This document shows, in pieces, positions 24,840-37,772 of a stretch of 64,000 bases of DNA (position 1 is its first letter; every line of letters begins with the position of its first letter). Below the pieces are notes generated by a model that was not told where the DNA came from, ran no database searches, and saw nothing but the letters and a program-made list of their open reading frames with translations. A program made the position numbers and the translations under genes. Source of the stretch: Bacillus cytotoxicus (GTDB lineage: Bacteria > Bacillota > Bacilli > Bacillales > Bacillaceae_G); contig NZ_JAMBOP010000003.1 of the NCBI RefSeq assembly GCF_023715645.1, positions 124,001-188,000 on the forward strand, given 5' to 3'.

Positions 24840-26399
24840 ATGCGAAGAAATAGATTTACGTCTGTAAAAAAAAGCATATATCTAAAAAGACGCGCTACTA
24901 TTACAAAAAATAGAATAAAAGAGACAATAAAAACAAAACAAAGTAAAGAGAATTTCACATTAACAACACAACAATTAGATTCTCTTCTTAAAGACACAGT
25001 AGATGCAATTGTTGTTCTTGATTTAGAGCTTCGGGTAATGAAAGTAAACAAGCCCTTTGAAACTCTTTTCGGATGGTATGAGCAAGAAATACTTGGAGAA
25101 ATAATACCTACCATCCCTGATTTTTCAAAAGATAAATACAACAAATTATACCAAGATCTTGCACATAACAAACTGTTCACGTCAAAAGAAACAATTAGAC
25201 AACAAAAAAATGGAAATTTAATACACGTGACTAATTTTATTTCCCCTATTGTAAACACATATGGAGAAGTAGTAGCCTTTGTAAGTAGTTTAAGAGATAT
25301 TACAGAACGAAAAAAAATGGAACTCGCATTAAAGGAAAGCGAAAAACGCTTACGAACTCTTATAAATGCGATGCCAGCGTTTATTATTTTAAAAGATGAT
25401 GAAGGAAGATGGCTTGAAGCTAACGACTATGCAATTTCTAGTTTAAATTTTGAAAATGTACCATATCGCGGTAAAAGAGATAGTGAGCTCATTCAATATA
25501 ATAAATCCTTTCGAAACTCCTTCTTATACTGTGAAAAGTCCGATCAATATGCATGGCAACAAAAAGAGAGCATGTATCGTGAGGAACTTATTATTCATCC
25601 TGACTCTACTCCCATCATTCTTAACATTATAAAAGTTCCTCTTTTTCATCTTGATGGATCACGAAAAGGCATGGTCATTATGGGACAAGATATTACAAAT
25701 TTAAAGAAAACAGAAGAGTTATTAAAAAAATCCGAAAAGCTCGCAGTTGTTGGACAGCTAACTGCTGGAATTGCTCATGAAATACGTAATCCCTTAACCT
25801 CTTTAAAAGGATTTTTAAAATTGCTAGAGCCTGATATGACTGAAAATAACAAATGGTATGTTGATATTATGCTAAGCGAAATTGCTCAAATGGAATCTAT
25901 TACAAATCAATTTATGGCAATGTCTAAACCACAAGCTATATCCATACAACGCTATCAAATTGAAACATTAATCGAGGAAGTGGTAACCTTTATTTCACCA
26001 ACAGCAATGATGAATAACACAAATATCTCTATGAATCACATCTCTTCTTTACCAGCAATTCAATGTGATGGAAATCAGCTCAAACAAGTATTCATTAACG
26101 TATTTAAAAACGCAATAGAAGCAATGCCACGCGGAGGGACTATTTCCATTCAAACAATGAAGATAGAAGATCATTCAGTCGTAATCAGCATTACAGATGA
26201 TGGTTGTGGAATTCCAGAAGATCGCATTTCACATTTAGGTGAACCTTTCTATAGTTTAAAAGAAAAAGGAACTGGATTAGGTTTAATGATGTGTTATAAA
26301 ATCATTGAAGAACATAATGGGAAATTACAAATTACAAGTGTAGTAAACAAAGGAACAACTGTAGATATTCGGTTACCTATATCTCTAAAAACGACCTAA
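24840..26399 (+). CDS. PAS-domain sensor histidine kinase (sporulation-kinase-like)
   Basis: A 519-residue soluble histidine kinase. It has a basic N-terminus, PAS domain 1 (residues about 45-150), PAS domain 2 (about 165-285) and a HisKA domain with phospho-His313 in AHEIRNPLTSLKGF. The HATPase_c domain follows (N box NVFKNAIEAM, G1 DDGCGIP, G2 GTGLGL). No membrane segments and no adjacent response regulator make it an orphan kinase of the KinA/KinE type that feeds the Spo0 phosphorelay in bacilli; that role is inferred. GGAGGAAC lies 6 bases before the ATG. Repeat copies flank it on both sides: copy 7 ends at the ribosome binding site and copy 8 supplies the last codons (KTT) and the stop. 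Confidence 0.92.
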   Translation: MRRNRFTSVKKSIYLKRRATITKNRIKETIKTKQSKENFTLTTQQLDSLLKDTVDAIVVLDLELRVMKVNKPFETLFGWYEQEILGEIIPTIPDFSKDKYNKLYQDLAHNKLFTSKETIRQQKNGNLIHVTNFISPIVNTYGEVVAFVSSLRDITERKKMELALKESEKRLRTLINAMPAFIILKDDEGRWLEANDYAISSLNFENVPYRGKRDSELIQYNKSFRNSFLYCEKSDQYAWQQKESMYREELIIHPDSTPIILNIIKVPLFHLDGSRKGMVIMGQDITNLKKTEELLKKSEKLAVVGQLTAGIAHEIRNPLTSLKGFLKLLEPDMTENNKWYVDIMLSEIAQMESITNQFMAMSKPQAISIQRYQIETLIEEVVTFISPTAMMNNTNISMNHISSLPAIQCDGNQLKQVFINVFKNAIEAMPRGGTISIQTMKIEDHSVVISITDDGCGIPEDRISHLGEPFYSLKEKGTGLGLMMCYKIIEEHNGKLQITSVVNKGTTVDIRLPISLKTT

Positions 26400-26572
26400 A
26401 AACCTGTTTCTTTTTAGGAGAAGACATGAGAATCTGGCCATGCATAATGCGGTCAGGGCCTTTTTCTGCCACATGCGATGTTTAAACAAAAAGAGTTAGA
26501 AAGTAGCTGATTACTTTTTGTTTGATATGGCGATAACTTGTGTGTTTGAAAATCAATTTGGATTTATATATA
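26376..26572 (-). repeat. bcr1-like repeat, copy 8 (overlaps the kinase 3' end)
   Basis: Minus orientation. The border AAAAACGACCTAAAAACCT differs by one base from the repeat border AAAAACGACATAAAAACC, and it encodes the last three residues and TAA stop of the kinase. The copy then runs to GGCGATAACTTGTG and GGATTTATATATA. Confidence 0.8.
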
Positions 26573-26662
26573 TCCAAATTAAAACCTCTTTCTTTTTAGG
26601 GGCGGACATGAGGCCCTGGCCGTGCATAGATACGCTCAGGGCCTTTTCCTGCCACATGCTGT
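26573..26662 (-). repeat. bcr1-like repeat, copy 9 (truncated)
   Basis: Minus orientation, directly abutting copy 8. It contains the border and hairpin block but stops after CCTGCCACATGCTG. From 26663 to 26834 I see no further gene or site. Confidence 0.7.
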
Positions 26663-26834
26663 AAAATGACAATAAAGTTGTTTGAAAATCTTCCGATGGT
26701 ATACATAACAAAGCCCCCCTTTTCCAAACGACATTTACTACTAAACAATCCGCTTCAACAAATCACGTTATAAACCAAAAATGAATCAATCTGACACTTT
26801 GAATACGAGAAATGATATAACTAGAATGAGAAAG

Positions 26835-26880
26835 AGCTAACTCAACATTCCGTTAAAACGAAACTTTGAATTAGCTCCTT
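26835..26880 (-). terminator. Probable terminator of the hut operon
   Basis: GAGCTAACTCAA and TTGAATTAGCTC form a 12-bp stem with one mismatch. On the minus strand it is followed by TTTCTCATT. It lies 12 bp after the hutG stop. Confidence 0.65.
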
Positions 26881-26891
26881 TTCTCATCTAT

Positions 26892-32306
<5,415 letters not shown>

Positions 32307-32330
32307 GATTTTTCCTCCTTTAAACAGCAC

Positions 32331-32390
32331 AAGGGGGCCTTACCTTTTTAAGACAGACGAATGTCCTAAAAAGTTGTAAGGCCCCCTCTT
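32331..32390 (-). terminator. HutP-controlled attenuator of the hut operon
   Basis: On the minus strand AGGGGGCCTTAC pairs perfectly with GTAAGGCCCCCT followed by TTG, a very strong stem between hutP and hutH. Just upstream (32391-32413) is a run with spaced UAG/UUAG triplets (ATAGTTAATTAGTTAAG). That is the type of NAG-repeat site HutP hexamers bind to prevent termination in B. subtilis. The T-run after the stem is short, and the loop holds a second smaller stem (GACATTCGTCTGTC). Confidence 0.85.
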
Positions 32391-32414
32391 AACTAATTAA
32401 CTATGGGCAGTTTA

Positions 32415-32855
32415 TTATATGTGATTAATACCTAAGCCAATCGCCTCATGCTCTGATCCTTTCACAGGCGCACCTATCGTACCATATAGTGCAACAGCAA
32501 CCCATTCGCCTTCTTTCTCACCGTCGTATGGTGTGCCGCGTACAATCGCAAATCGAAGCCCTACTGTACGAAGAACGTCTGCTAACTGAATTTGACCTCT
32601 CGTTACTCCGTACAACGCTTCCATAATTGCATGGTAAAGCGCATGTGTTTCTCTGTAAACATCTGTTTTAATAACATGGTTACTACGTGCAGCTGTTTCC
32701 ATTGCAGCAACAACTTTTTGCGAATTCATTGAACCGACTTTGCCCGTACAATATTTCCATCCCTTAGGAAGAGATAAAATTGGACTCTCGTGTTCCTCCG
32801 CAAGTGCAAGCAGCATCGCCATGCGACCAATTCGTTGTGTTCCATGAAGAAGCAT
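32415..32855 (-). CDS. hutP: Hut operon antiterminator HutP
   Basis: A 146-residue RNA-binding antiterminator, near the usual 148 of B. subtilis. It has [18 protein letters not shown] at the start and the His-rich metal and histidine-binding region ([26 protein letters not shown]). When bound to L-histidine and Mg2+ it binds UAG repeats in its own transcript and allows reading past the attenuator at 32331-32390. First gene of the hut operon. Confidence 0.96.
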   Translation of the reverse strand: MLLHGTQRIGRMAMLLALAEEHESPILSLPKGWKYCTGKVGSMNSQKVVAAMETAARSNHVIKTDVYRETHALYHAIMEALYGVTRGQIQLADVLRTVGLRFAIVRGTPYDGEKEGEWVAVALYGTIGAPVKGSEHEAIGLGINHI

Positions 32856-32901
32856 GTGACTCTCTCTTTTCTTTTGAATAGTTTGAAAATTCCTTAATTT
32901 A

Positions 32902-32930
32902 AGAATATATAAAAACGCTTAAATCGTCAA
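32902..32930 (-). promoter_or_regulatory. hut promoter with overlapping cre-like site
   Basis: On the minus strand TTGACG, 17 bp, TATTCT, about 47 bp before hutP. The spacer contains ATTTAAGCGTTTTTA, which fits the CcpA cre consensus (WTGNAANCGNWNNCW) with two mismatches. Catabolite repression of hut by CcpA is known in B. subtilis; the site here is an inference. Confidence 0.55.
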
Positions 32931-32961
32931 TGGTTAATTATAATGTTTTAAATAATTTAAA

Positions 32962-33124
32962 ATTTCAAAAACGCAAAACCCTCTTCTTTTTTGGGGAGGA
33001 CGAGAGCATCTGGCCGTGCATAGATGCGGTCAGGGGCTTTTTCTGCCACATGCGAGGTTCAAAACAGAAGGAGCAAGCAAGTAGCCTATCATGTTGAATT
33101 CTGCATAACAGCAATCTATATAAA
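32962..33124 (-). repeat. bcr1-like repeat, copy 10
   Basis: Minus orientation. Left border CAAAAACGCAAAACCC is diverged, the hairpin block CTGGCCGTGCATAGATGCGG is intact, and the right end decays at CTGCATAACAGCAATC. Copy 11 follows directly. Confidence 0.75.
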
Positions 33125-33320
33125 TATAACTTGGAATAACGGCATAAAAACCTCTTTTTTAGGAGTGGAAGAGAGCATCTGGCTGTGCATAGATACGGTC
33201 AAGGCCTTTTCCTACCACGTGCGAGGTTCAAACAAAGAGAGAGAAAGTAGCAGGTTATTTTTTGTTCAGCATGGCGGCAACTTGTGTGTTGGAAAATCAA
33301 GTCGGATTTATATAAAAAAG
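33125..33320 (-). repeat. bcr1-like repeat, copy 11
   Basis: Minus orientation, from AACGGCATAAAAACC to GGCGGCAACTTGTGTG and the GGATTTATATA border. It ends about 15 bp from the stop of the DJ-1/PfpI gene. Tandem with copy 10. Confidence 0.8.
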
Positions 33321-33335
33321 ATATTATCTAGCATA

Positions 33336-33908
33336 CTATAACTCTTTCAACATACTTTCCATCATTACATTTCTTTGTCCATGATAAAAATTACATTTAT
33401 GTTCTGTATATCCCCCGCAATATTTAGCTATGGCAAGTCCAAAGTCAACAAATGCGTGTCCTTGCGCTGTAATAATATTTTTATGATGAACTATACCTTC
33501 GTATGTAAAATGAGTTTTAGAAAAACAATCTAACTTTCTATAATCTAATGTGACTGTATACGGTACATGTTGTAGAATACCCGCAGCTGCTAATACAAAC
33601 GGCCCTCCGCATATTGCCGCAATTAGCTTTTCTTTTTTATACAATTGACGTACAAGTTCAAATAATACTTCCGAATCTTTTACGTGTACTAAATCGCCAC
33701 CTGGAATAATAATTCCTTCATAATCATCTACACATATCTCACTTAACTCATAATGTGGTTGTACTTGTAACCCTGTTTCACTTACAACAATCTCCTTTGT
33801 TAATCCAACTGTTTCAACTACATATGAATCTTTCAAAACAGCAGTAGCAACTGTAATTTCAAATTCCGCAAAAGTAGGATAAATTAGAACTAATATTTTC
33901 TTCTTCAT
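33336..33908 (-). CDS. DJ-1/PfpI-family protein
   Basis: A 190-residue class I glutamine-amidotransferase-like protein of the DJ-1/PfpI group. The nucleophile elbow is AAICGGPFVLA with Cys100, and the GIIIPGGDL strand precedes it. Members include deglycases, intracellular peptidase-like proteins and isonitrile hydratases; the substrate is not evident. The ATG at 33908 shares ATGA with the stop of the small upstream frame and has GGAGGAG about 9 bases upstream. Confidence 0.85.
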   Translation of the reverse strand: MKKKILVLIYPTFAEFEITVATAVLKDSYVVETVGLTKEIVVSETGLQVQPHYELSEICVDDYEGIIIPGGDLVHVKDSEVLFELVRQLYKKEKLIAAICGGPFVLAAAGILQHVPYTVTLDYRKLDCFSKTHFTYEGIVHHKNIITAQGHAFVDFGLAIAKYCGGYTEHKCNFYHGQRNVMMESMLKEL

Positions 33909-34033
33909 TCCCCAGTCTCCTCCAACCATTTTACAAAATAGGATTCTACTTCCTCTACTGACTTTTCATCTACATTCAAATACGTAACTGGAAATTGTTC
34001 ATACCATTTTTTCTCTATTTCTATTAATTTCAT
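33905..34033 (-). CDS. Small open frame (42 aa) between racemase and PfpI genes
   Basis: A 42-residue frame, MKLIEIEKKWYEQFPVTYLN at the start and WLEETGE at the end, with protein-like composition (two Trp, two Tyr plus acidic residues). Its TGA overlaps the ATG of the PfpI gene (ATGA), typical of translational coupling. It lies in frame with the preceding racemase stop, 15 bases after it, and lacks a clear ribosome binding site. It may be a small protein or the remnant of a longer domain; I do not recognise it. Confidence 0.45.
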   Translation of the reverse strand: MKLIEIEKKWYEQFPVTYLNVDEKSVEEVESYFVKWLEETGE

Positions 34034-34048
34034 TTGAGTTTCATAAAC

Positions 34049-34741
34049 TCAATCTTCTAAAGATTTATTAACAGCTTCAACAGCATGTATGAATGTCGTA
34101 TCAAATAATGGAACGCTAGAATCCTCTTGTTTTATTAATAACCCAATTTCTGTACAGCCTAATATAATTCCTTCAGCTCCGTTACAAACTAAACGTTGAA
34201 TTACTTCTTTGTAATAATCCCTTGATTTTTGAGACACTTTTCCTAAACACAATTCTTCAAAAATTACTTTATTTACAATTTCGCGATCATTTTTATTTGG
34301 GACTATCACTTTTATGCCGTTCGATTCTAATCTAGATTTATAAAATTCTTGTTCCATTGTATATTTTGTTCCAAGCAAACCCACTGTGTTAATTTCTTCC
34401 TTTTTCACTTCATTAGCTGTAGCATCGGCAATATGTAAAATGGGGATATCGATTTTTTCTTTTATATCATCTACAACTTTGTGCATCGTATTTGTGCATA
34501 TGACAATGAAATCCGCTCCTCCCTTTTCTAATGAAAATGCAGCTTCCCCCAATAATTCACCAGCTTCTTTCCAATCTCCCTTTGATTGGTAACGTTCAAT
34601 TTCATCAAAGTCAACGCTATATAAAAGACATTTTGCTGAATGCAATCCTCCTAATTTTCTTTTTACTTCTTCATTAATAATCCGATAATACTGTACAGTT
34701 GATTCCCAACTCATTCCACCGATAAGTCCTATCGTTTTCAT
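34049..34741 (-). CDS. Aspartate/glutamate racemase family protein
   Basis: A 230-residue PLP-independent racemase with the two-cysteine mechanism: Cys82 in VICTNTMH and Cys196 in ILGCTEIG, plus the N-terminal GLIGGMSWEST motif. This is the YgeA/RacX type, with broad-specificity or aspartate racemase activity supplying D-amino acids. The ATG at 34741 has GAGGAGG 6 bases upstream. The three minus-strand frames from here to 33336 are probably one transcript. Confidence 0.92.
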   Translation of the reverse strand: MKTIGLIGGMSWESTVQYYRIINEEVKRKLGGLHSAKCLLYSVDFDEIERYQSKGDWKEAGELLGEAAFSLEKGGADFIVICTNTMHKVVDDIKEKIDIPILHIADATANEVKKEEINTVGLLGTKYTMEQEFYKSRLESNGIKVIVPNKNDREIVNKVIFEELCLGKVSQKSRDYYKEVIQRLVCNGAEGIILGCTEIGLLIKQEDSSVPLFDTTFIHAVEAVNKSLED

Positions 34742-34818
34742 CTTACGCCTCCTCACAAAAAAATCTTCTTTGTTAATTATAATGAATTTTCAGAATCATA
34801 AACAAGAAACTTATTACC

Positions 34819-34847
34819 TTGTTTCCTGTTTCTATCTGTCTTATAAT
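34819..34847 (+). promoter_or_regulatory. Sigma-A promoter upstream of a hairpin terminator
   Basis: TTGTTT, 17 bp, TATAAT on the plus strand. It would start transcription near 34854 and meet the terminator at 34884-34919 after about 60 nt. Confidence 0.55.
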
Positions 34848-34883
34848 GAAAAACAGATATTATATTGAACGTATTTTTCCGTT

Positions 34884-34919
34884 ATGTAAGCTTGAAAGTC
34901 CAAGCTTACATTATTTTTT
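34884..34919 (+). terminator. Intrinsic terminator or attenuator before the LexA-box gene
   Basis: ATGTAAGCTTG pairs perfectly with CAAGCTTACAT around a 6-base loop, followed by TATTTTTT. With the promoter at 34819 it predicts a transcript of about 65 nt: a small RNA or a terminated leader. Confidence 0.65.
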
Positions 34920-34956
34920 GCTTTTCCTTTTCTTTTAAAAGGAGTATACTATACAG

Positions 34957-34968
34957 GAACATATGTTC
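34957..34968. promoter_or_regulatory. LexA (SOS) box
   Basis: GAACATATGTTC is a perfect match to the Bacillus LexA/DinR consensus GAAC-N4-GTTY. It lies 6 bp after TATACT (a -10 candidate at 34945) and 31 bp before the start of the 99-aa gene. Confidence 0.7.
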
Positions 34969-34999
34969 TTTTCACTACATACAGTAAGGAGTTTGAACA

Positions 35000-35299
35000 A
35001 TGGTATACGACACAAAGATTCAATCATGGAACGAAACATTGAAACAATTACAAAAGCGTTATACTGGATTGGCGGTTGAAAATCGCAAACAGCTTGAAGA
35101 CATTGAACTTATGACTTTCTTTCAAGACAACGAATACATTGCCCTTCCTACACATATTAGCGGCTTATCAGCAGCACGCTTTACTTCTTACTCTATTTTC
35201 ACTAACGAAGACAAAGATCGCAAAGTTGGTACTCTTATTATTGAATATTTAGAAGATGATAATGACATATTATGTGTTGAACAATTATATTTTGTTTAA
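35000..35299 (+). CDS. Unknown 99-aa protein, probably SOS-controlled
   Basis: A 99-residue soluble, acidic protein (MVYDTKIQSWNETLKQLQKR start, LCVEQLYFV end) with no membrane segment, cysteine pair or motif that I recognise. GTAAGGAG lies 8-10 bases before the ATG at 35000. A perfect LexA box covers the promoter region and a terminator follows the gene, so it is a single-gene unit expected to be induced by DNA damage. Function cannot be assigned. Confidence 0.8.
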   Translation: MVYDTKIQSWNETLKQLQKRYTGLAVENRKQLEDIELMTFFQDNEYIALPTHISGLSAARFTSYSIFTNEDKDRKVGTLIIEYLEDDNDILCVEQLYFV

Positions 35300-35303
35300 C
35301 TTA

Positions 35304-35335
35304 GGGCGCTTGGTCACAATGACCAAGCGTTCTTG
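35304..35335 (+). terminator. Terminator of the 99-aa gene
   Basis: GCGCTTGGTC pairs with GACCAAGCGT around a 5-base loop, followed by TCTTG. It lies 5 bp after the stop. Confidence 0.7.
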
Positions 35336-35386
35336 ATTTCTATCAATCCCAATGCTTATAATACTAGTAAAAGAACACTGCTATAA

Positions 35387-35528
35387 ATAAATCAACTTTG
35401 ATTTTTTAACACATAGATTGCTGCAATGCAGAATACAACATGACCGCTTCTATGCACGGCCAGATCCTCTCGTCTTCCTCAAAAAAGAAAGGGGGGTTTA
35501 TGTCAGGTTTTTTAATTATATTTATTAT
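35387..35528 (+). repeat. bcr1-like repeat, copy 12 (internal deletion)
   Basis: Plus orientation. Borders are present, but the copy jumps from the left GACCGCT to the right TGACCGCTTCTATGC, losing about 60 bp. Deletion between the two TGACCGCT direct repeats inside the element explains it. It ends within 3 bp of the ribosome binding site of the DUF2621 gene. Confidence 0.8.
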
Positions 35529-35543
35529 AAAGGAGGGTTCTAT

Positions 35544-35975
35544 TTGCTCGAAGGATGGTTCAGTTGGTTCATTGTCATTTGGACGGTAATTTTACTAGGA
35601 CTTATGTCCATTGGTGGATACTTCATGTTCCGAAAATTCTTAAAACGATTACCGAAAGAGGATGGCATGTCTATTTTAGATTGGGAAGAGCATTACATTA
35701 ATGAAACACGACACTTATGGGATGAAGAGCAAAAACAATTATTAGAGGAACTTGTCAGCCCAGTCCCTGAACTTTTCCGCGATGTTGCAAAATCGAAAAT
35801 TGCTGGTAAAATTGGCGAGTTAGCTATAGAAGAAAAAGCACCGAAAATAACTGAAGATTTAATCATTAAAGGCTATATTGTAGCAACTCCAAAGCGCGAT
35901 CATAAATTTTTAATTAAAAAATTAAATGAAAAGCAAATTGATTACTCACGTTATCAATCGTTATTAGCAAAATAA
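35544..35975 (+). CDS. yneK: DUF2621 membrane protein (YneK-like)
   Basis: A 143-residue protein with one N-terminal transmembrane helix (WFSWFIVIWTVILLGLMSIG) and a soluble helical domain rich in acidic residues (LPKEDGMSILDWEEHYINET). It fits the DUF2621 family represented by B. subtilis YneK, which is also a neighbour of ccdC and cotM. The start is TTG at 35544 with AAAGGAGGG 5 bases upstream; earlier in-frame codons lie in repeat copy 12. Function unknown. Confidence 0.8.
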   Translation: MLEGWFSWFIVIWTVILLGLMSIGGYFMFRKFLKRLPKEDGMSILDWEEHYINETRHLWDEEQKQLLEELVSPVPELFRDVAKSKIAGKIGELAIEEKAPKITEDLIIKGYIVATPKRDHKFLIKKLNEKQIDYSRYQSLLAK

Positions 35976-36004
35976 AAAACCTCAAAAATTTTTGAGGTTT
36001 TTTA
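35973..36004. terminator. Bidirectional terminator between yneK-like and ccdC genes
   Basis: AAAAAACCTCAAA pairs with TTTGAGGTTTTTT around a short AT loop. Confidence 0.75.
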
Positions 36005-36508
36005 TGTTAACTTCATATCTTTTTCATCATAAAAATCTTCTTGTTTTTTCATTTCCTTTTGCAATTTCGTAAACGAACGAAACATCGCAATGCGCCAAGA
36101 CACAATCATTGCAAACGCAAGTAAGAAAAACATTCCACTTAATTGCCATACATCAATTGATTGACTTAAATATGATTTAAATGCAATACGTACAACAAGT
36201 AAACCGATTAAAATAAAGATAAACGCTTTCGAACGTATTAAAAAAATCTCTTGTCCACGTATTTCAAACTTTGACGTTTTAATAAGAAAGATTGAAAAAA
36301 TTAATCCTACAGCAATTGCTTCTAATATTTCTGATGTCGTTAAGCGAAATTCAGGAAGCAGATACATACATGCCCCTGTACTCATAAAGATTGGTGGAAG
36401 AACAATTTTTTTCAAAGTTGCTGGTTTTTTTGCTGCTTTCAAACGAATAAACATGACTCCAACAGCCATACAAACTGCCATAATACTTGATAAAAGAGCA
36501 AAATTCAT
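36002..36508 (-). CDS. ccdC: CcdC/YneJ-like membrane protein
   Basis: A 168-residue integral membrane protein with four or five hydrophobic helices and a charged C-terminal tail (FTKLQKEMKKQEDFYDEKD). Its pattern and place next to ccdA match CcdC (YneJ) of B. subtilis, whose exact role in cytochrome c maturation is not established. The ATG at 36508 has AAAGGGTGA about 6 bases upstream. B. subtilis has the CheY-like yneI between ccdA and yneJ; here the 90-bp gap has no such gene. Confidence 0.82.
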   Translation of the reverse strand: MNFALLSSIMAVCMAVGVMFIRLKAAKKPATLKKIVLPPIFMSTGACMYLLPEFRLTTSEILEAIAVGLIFSIFLIKTSKFEIRGQEIFLIRSKAFIFILIGLLVVRIAFKSYLSQSIDVWQLSGMFFLLAFAMIVSWRIAMFRSFTKLQKEMKKQEDFYDEKDMKLT

Positions 36509-36598
36509 TCGCACTCACCCTTTGTTTTGGAAATATCAAAAATATAGTAACATTATATGTACTTCTTTTAGTATTTCCAAACTTTTCAACAAAAAAAA

Positions 36599-37306
36599 CT
36601 AAAACCCTTTAAATCCACCAAATAAATCTGAAAAGAAGATTGTAATTTTTGTAAGGCCATTAAAATATAGTAATACCCCCATCGCAATCATAATATAACC
36701 ACCGATTGTAACGAACATTGCACTATGTTTTTTAATCCACGTCATCTTTGTAATAAAGAACGATAAAATAAAGAATGGAATTGCAAAACCAAGTATGTAA
36801 GCAATCATATAAAGCATCGCCGATTGTGGATTTGTTGCAGCAAGCGCAATAACCGATACTAAAATCGGACCTGTACAAGGCGTCCACCCAGCGGCAAAAG
36901 CAATCCCAATTAGAGTAGAGCCAAAATAGCCACTCGGTCTGCTTTTAAATGTAATTTTACGATCTTGCATTAAAAATGTTGGTTTAAACACCCCTGTTAT
37001 AACAAGACCGAAAGCAACAATAAAAATTGCTCCTAATTGCCGAATTAAATTTTGATAATCTACAAAAAACTTCCCTACATAGCTTGTTCCAAAACCGATC
37101 GCAATAAAAATTATTGAAAATCCAATTAAGAAAAATGCAGTATGCAACATACTCCGTTTCCGAAGCATTGCATTCTCTTCCTTCAAATCAGAAATGGACA
37201 TCCCTGTTATGTATGATAAAAATGCTGGATAGAGCGGTAAACAACACGGAGAAATAAACGATAAAAAACCCGCTCCAAAAGCTAAAAATATATTAATATC
37301 CTGCAT
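36599..37306 (-). CDS. ccdA: Cytochrome c biogenesis thiol-disulfide transporter CcdA
   Basis: A 235-residue, six-helix membrane protein that passes electrons from cytoplasmic thioredoxin to extracytoplasmic thiol proteins, for cytochrome c and spore-cortex maturation. The redox cysteines are seen in SPCCLPLYP (Cys21/Cys22) and GWTPCTGP (Cys144). The ATG at 37306 follows GAAGGAGGG by 6 bases; the longer frame to 37384 is rejected. Confidence 0.95.
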   Translation of the reverse strand: MQDINIFLAFGAGFLSFISPCCLPLYPAFLSYITGMSISDLKEENAMLRKRSMLHTAFFLIGFSIIFIAIGFGTSYVGKFFVDYQNLIRQLGAIFIVAFGLVITGVFKPTFLMQDRKITFKSRPSGYFGSTLIGIAFAAGWTPCTGPILVSVIALAATNPQSAMLYMIAYILGFAIPFFILSFFITKMTWIKKHSAMFVTIGGYIMIAMGVLLYFNGLTKITIFFSDLFGGFKGF

Positions 37307-37424
37307 ATAATCCCTCCTTCTCAATTTATTGTAACAAAATTCAGAGCGAATACCATGAAAAATTCGCAAACATACTATTATCACTATTAATATATCAAAA
37401 TATTATTCTTCGTATCTACATACT

Positions 37425-37595
37425 AAGTCCTTTTTGATTTTGCAACATATCACTTGCTGTTATTCAGAACAAAATTTGATCGCTACTTGCTTGCTCCATT
37501 TGTTTTAACCCTTGCACGTGGCAGAAACAGGCACTGACCGCTTCTACGCATGACTAGACGCTCTCGCCAACCTAAAAAAAAAGAGGGTTTTATGT
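37425..37595 (+). repeat. bcr1-like repeat, copy 13 (left part, split by IS231)
   Basis: Plus orientation from TTGCAACATATCACTTGCTG to GGGTTTTATGT. The remaining border (ATCG, the T-run and ATTTGTATTTATATGG) resumes after the insertion sequence at 39167-39202. Confidence 0.85.
37585..37595. repeat. Target-site duplication, left
   Basis: GGGTTTTATGT, repeated as GGGTTTTATAT at 39167-39177 (10 of 11 identical) on either side of the insertion sequence. IS231 elements generate 10-12 bp duplications. Confidence 0.8.
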
Positions 37596-37616
37596 CATTG
37601 CCATCAACTTTAGAGA

Positions 37617-37656
37617 AGTGTCCCTGATGCCTTTGGCATCAGGGACACTTTTTTTA
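37617..37656 (+). terminator. Hairpin at the left end of the IS231 element
   Basis: AGTGTCCCTGATGCC pairs perfectly with GGCATCAGGGACACT around TTT, followed by T7 on the plus strand. It would stop transcripts entering the element from the left. Confidence 0.8.
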
Positions 37657-37772
37657 CGGTCTTTGAGTAAAATCAATATATTTTGGGTATACTCAAATAC
37701 AGCTTCCTTTGGTACATATTTTATGAAGCCACTGGAAGCTGGGCCGTTGATGTCTCTAATAAGCCTAGAATC

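Noticed and set aside
33024-33341. Regulatory RNA upstream of hutP
   Set aside because: The structure belongs to tandem repeat copies 10 and 11; no riboswitch-like conserved core was recognised.
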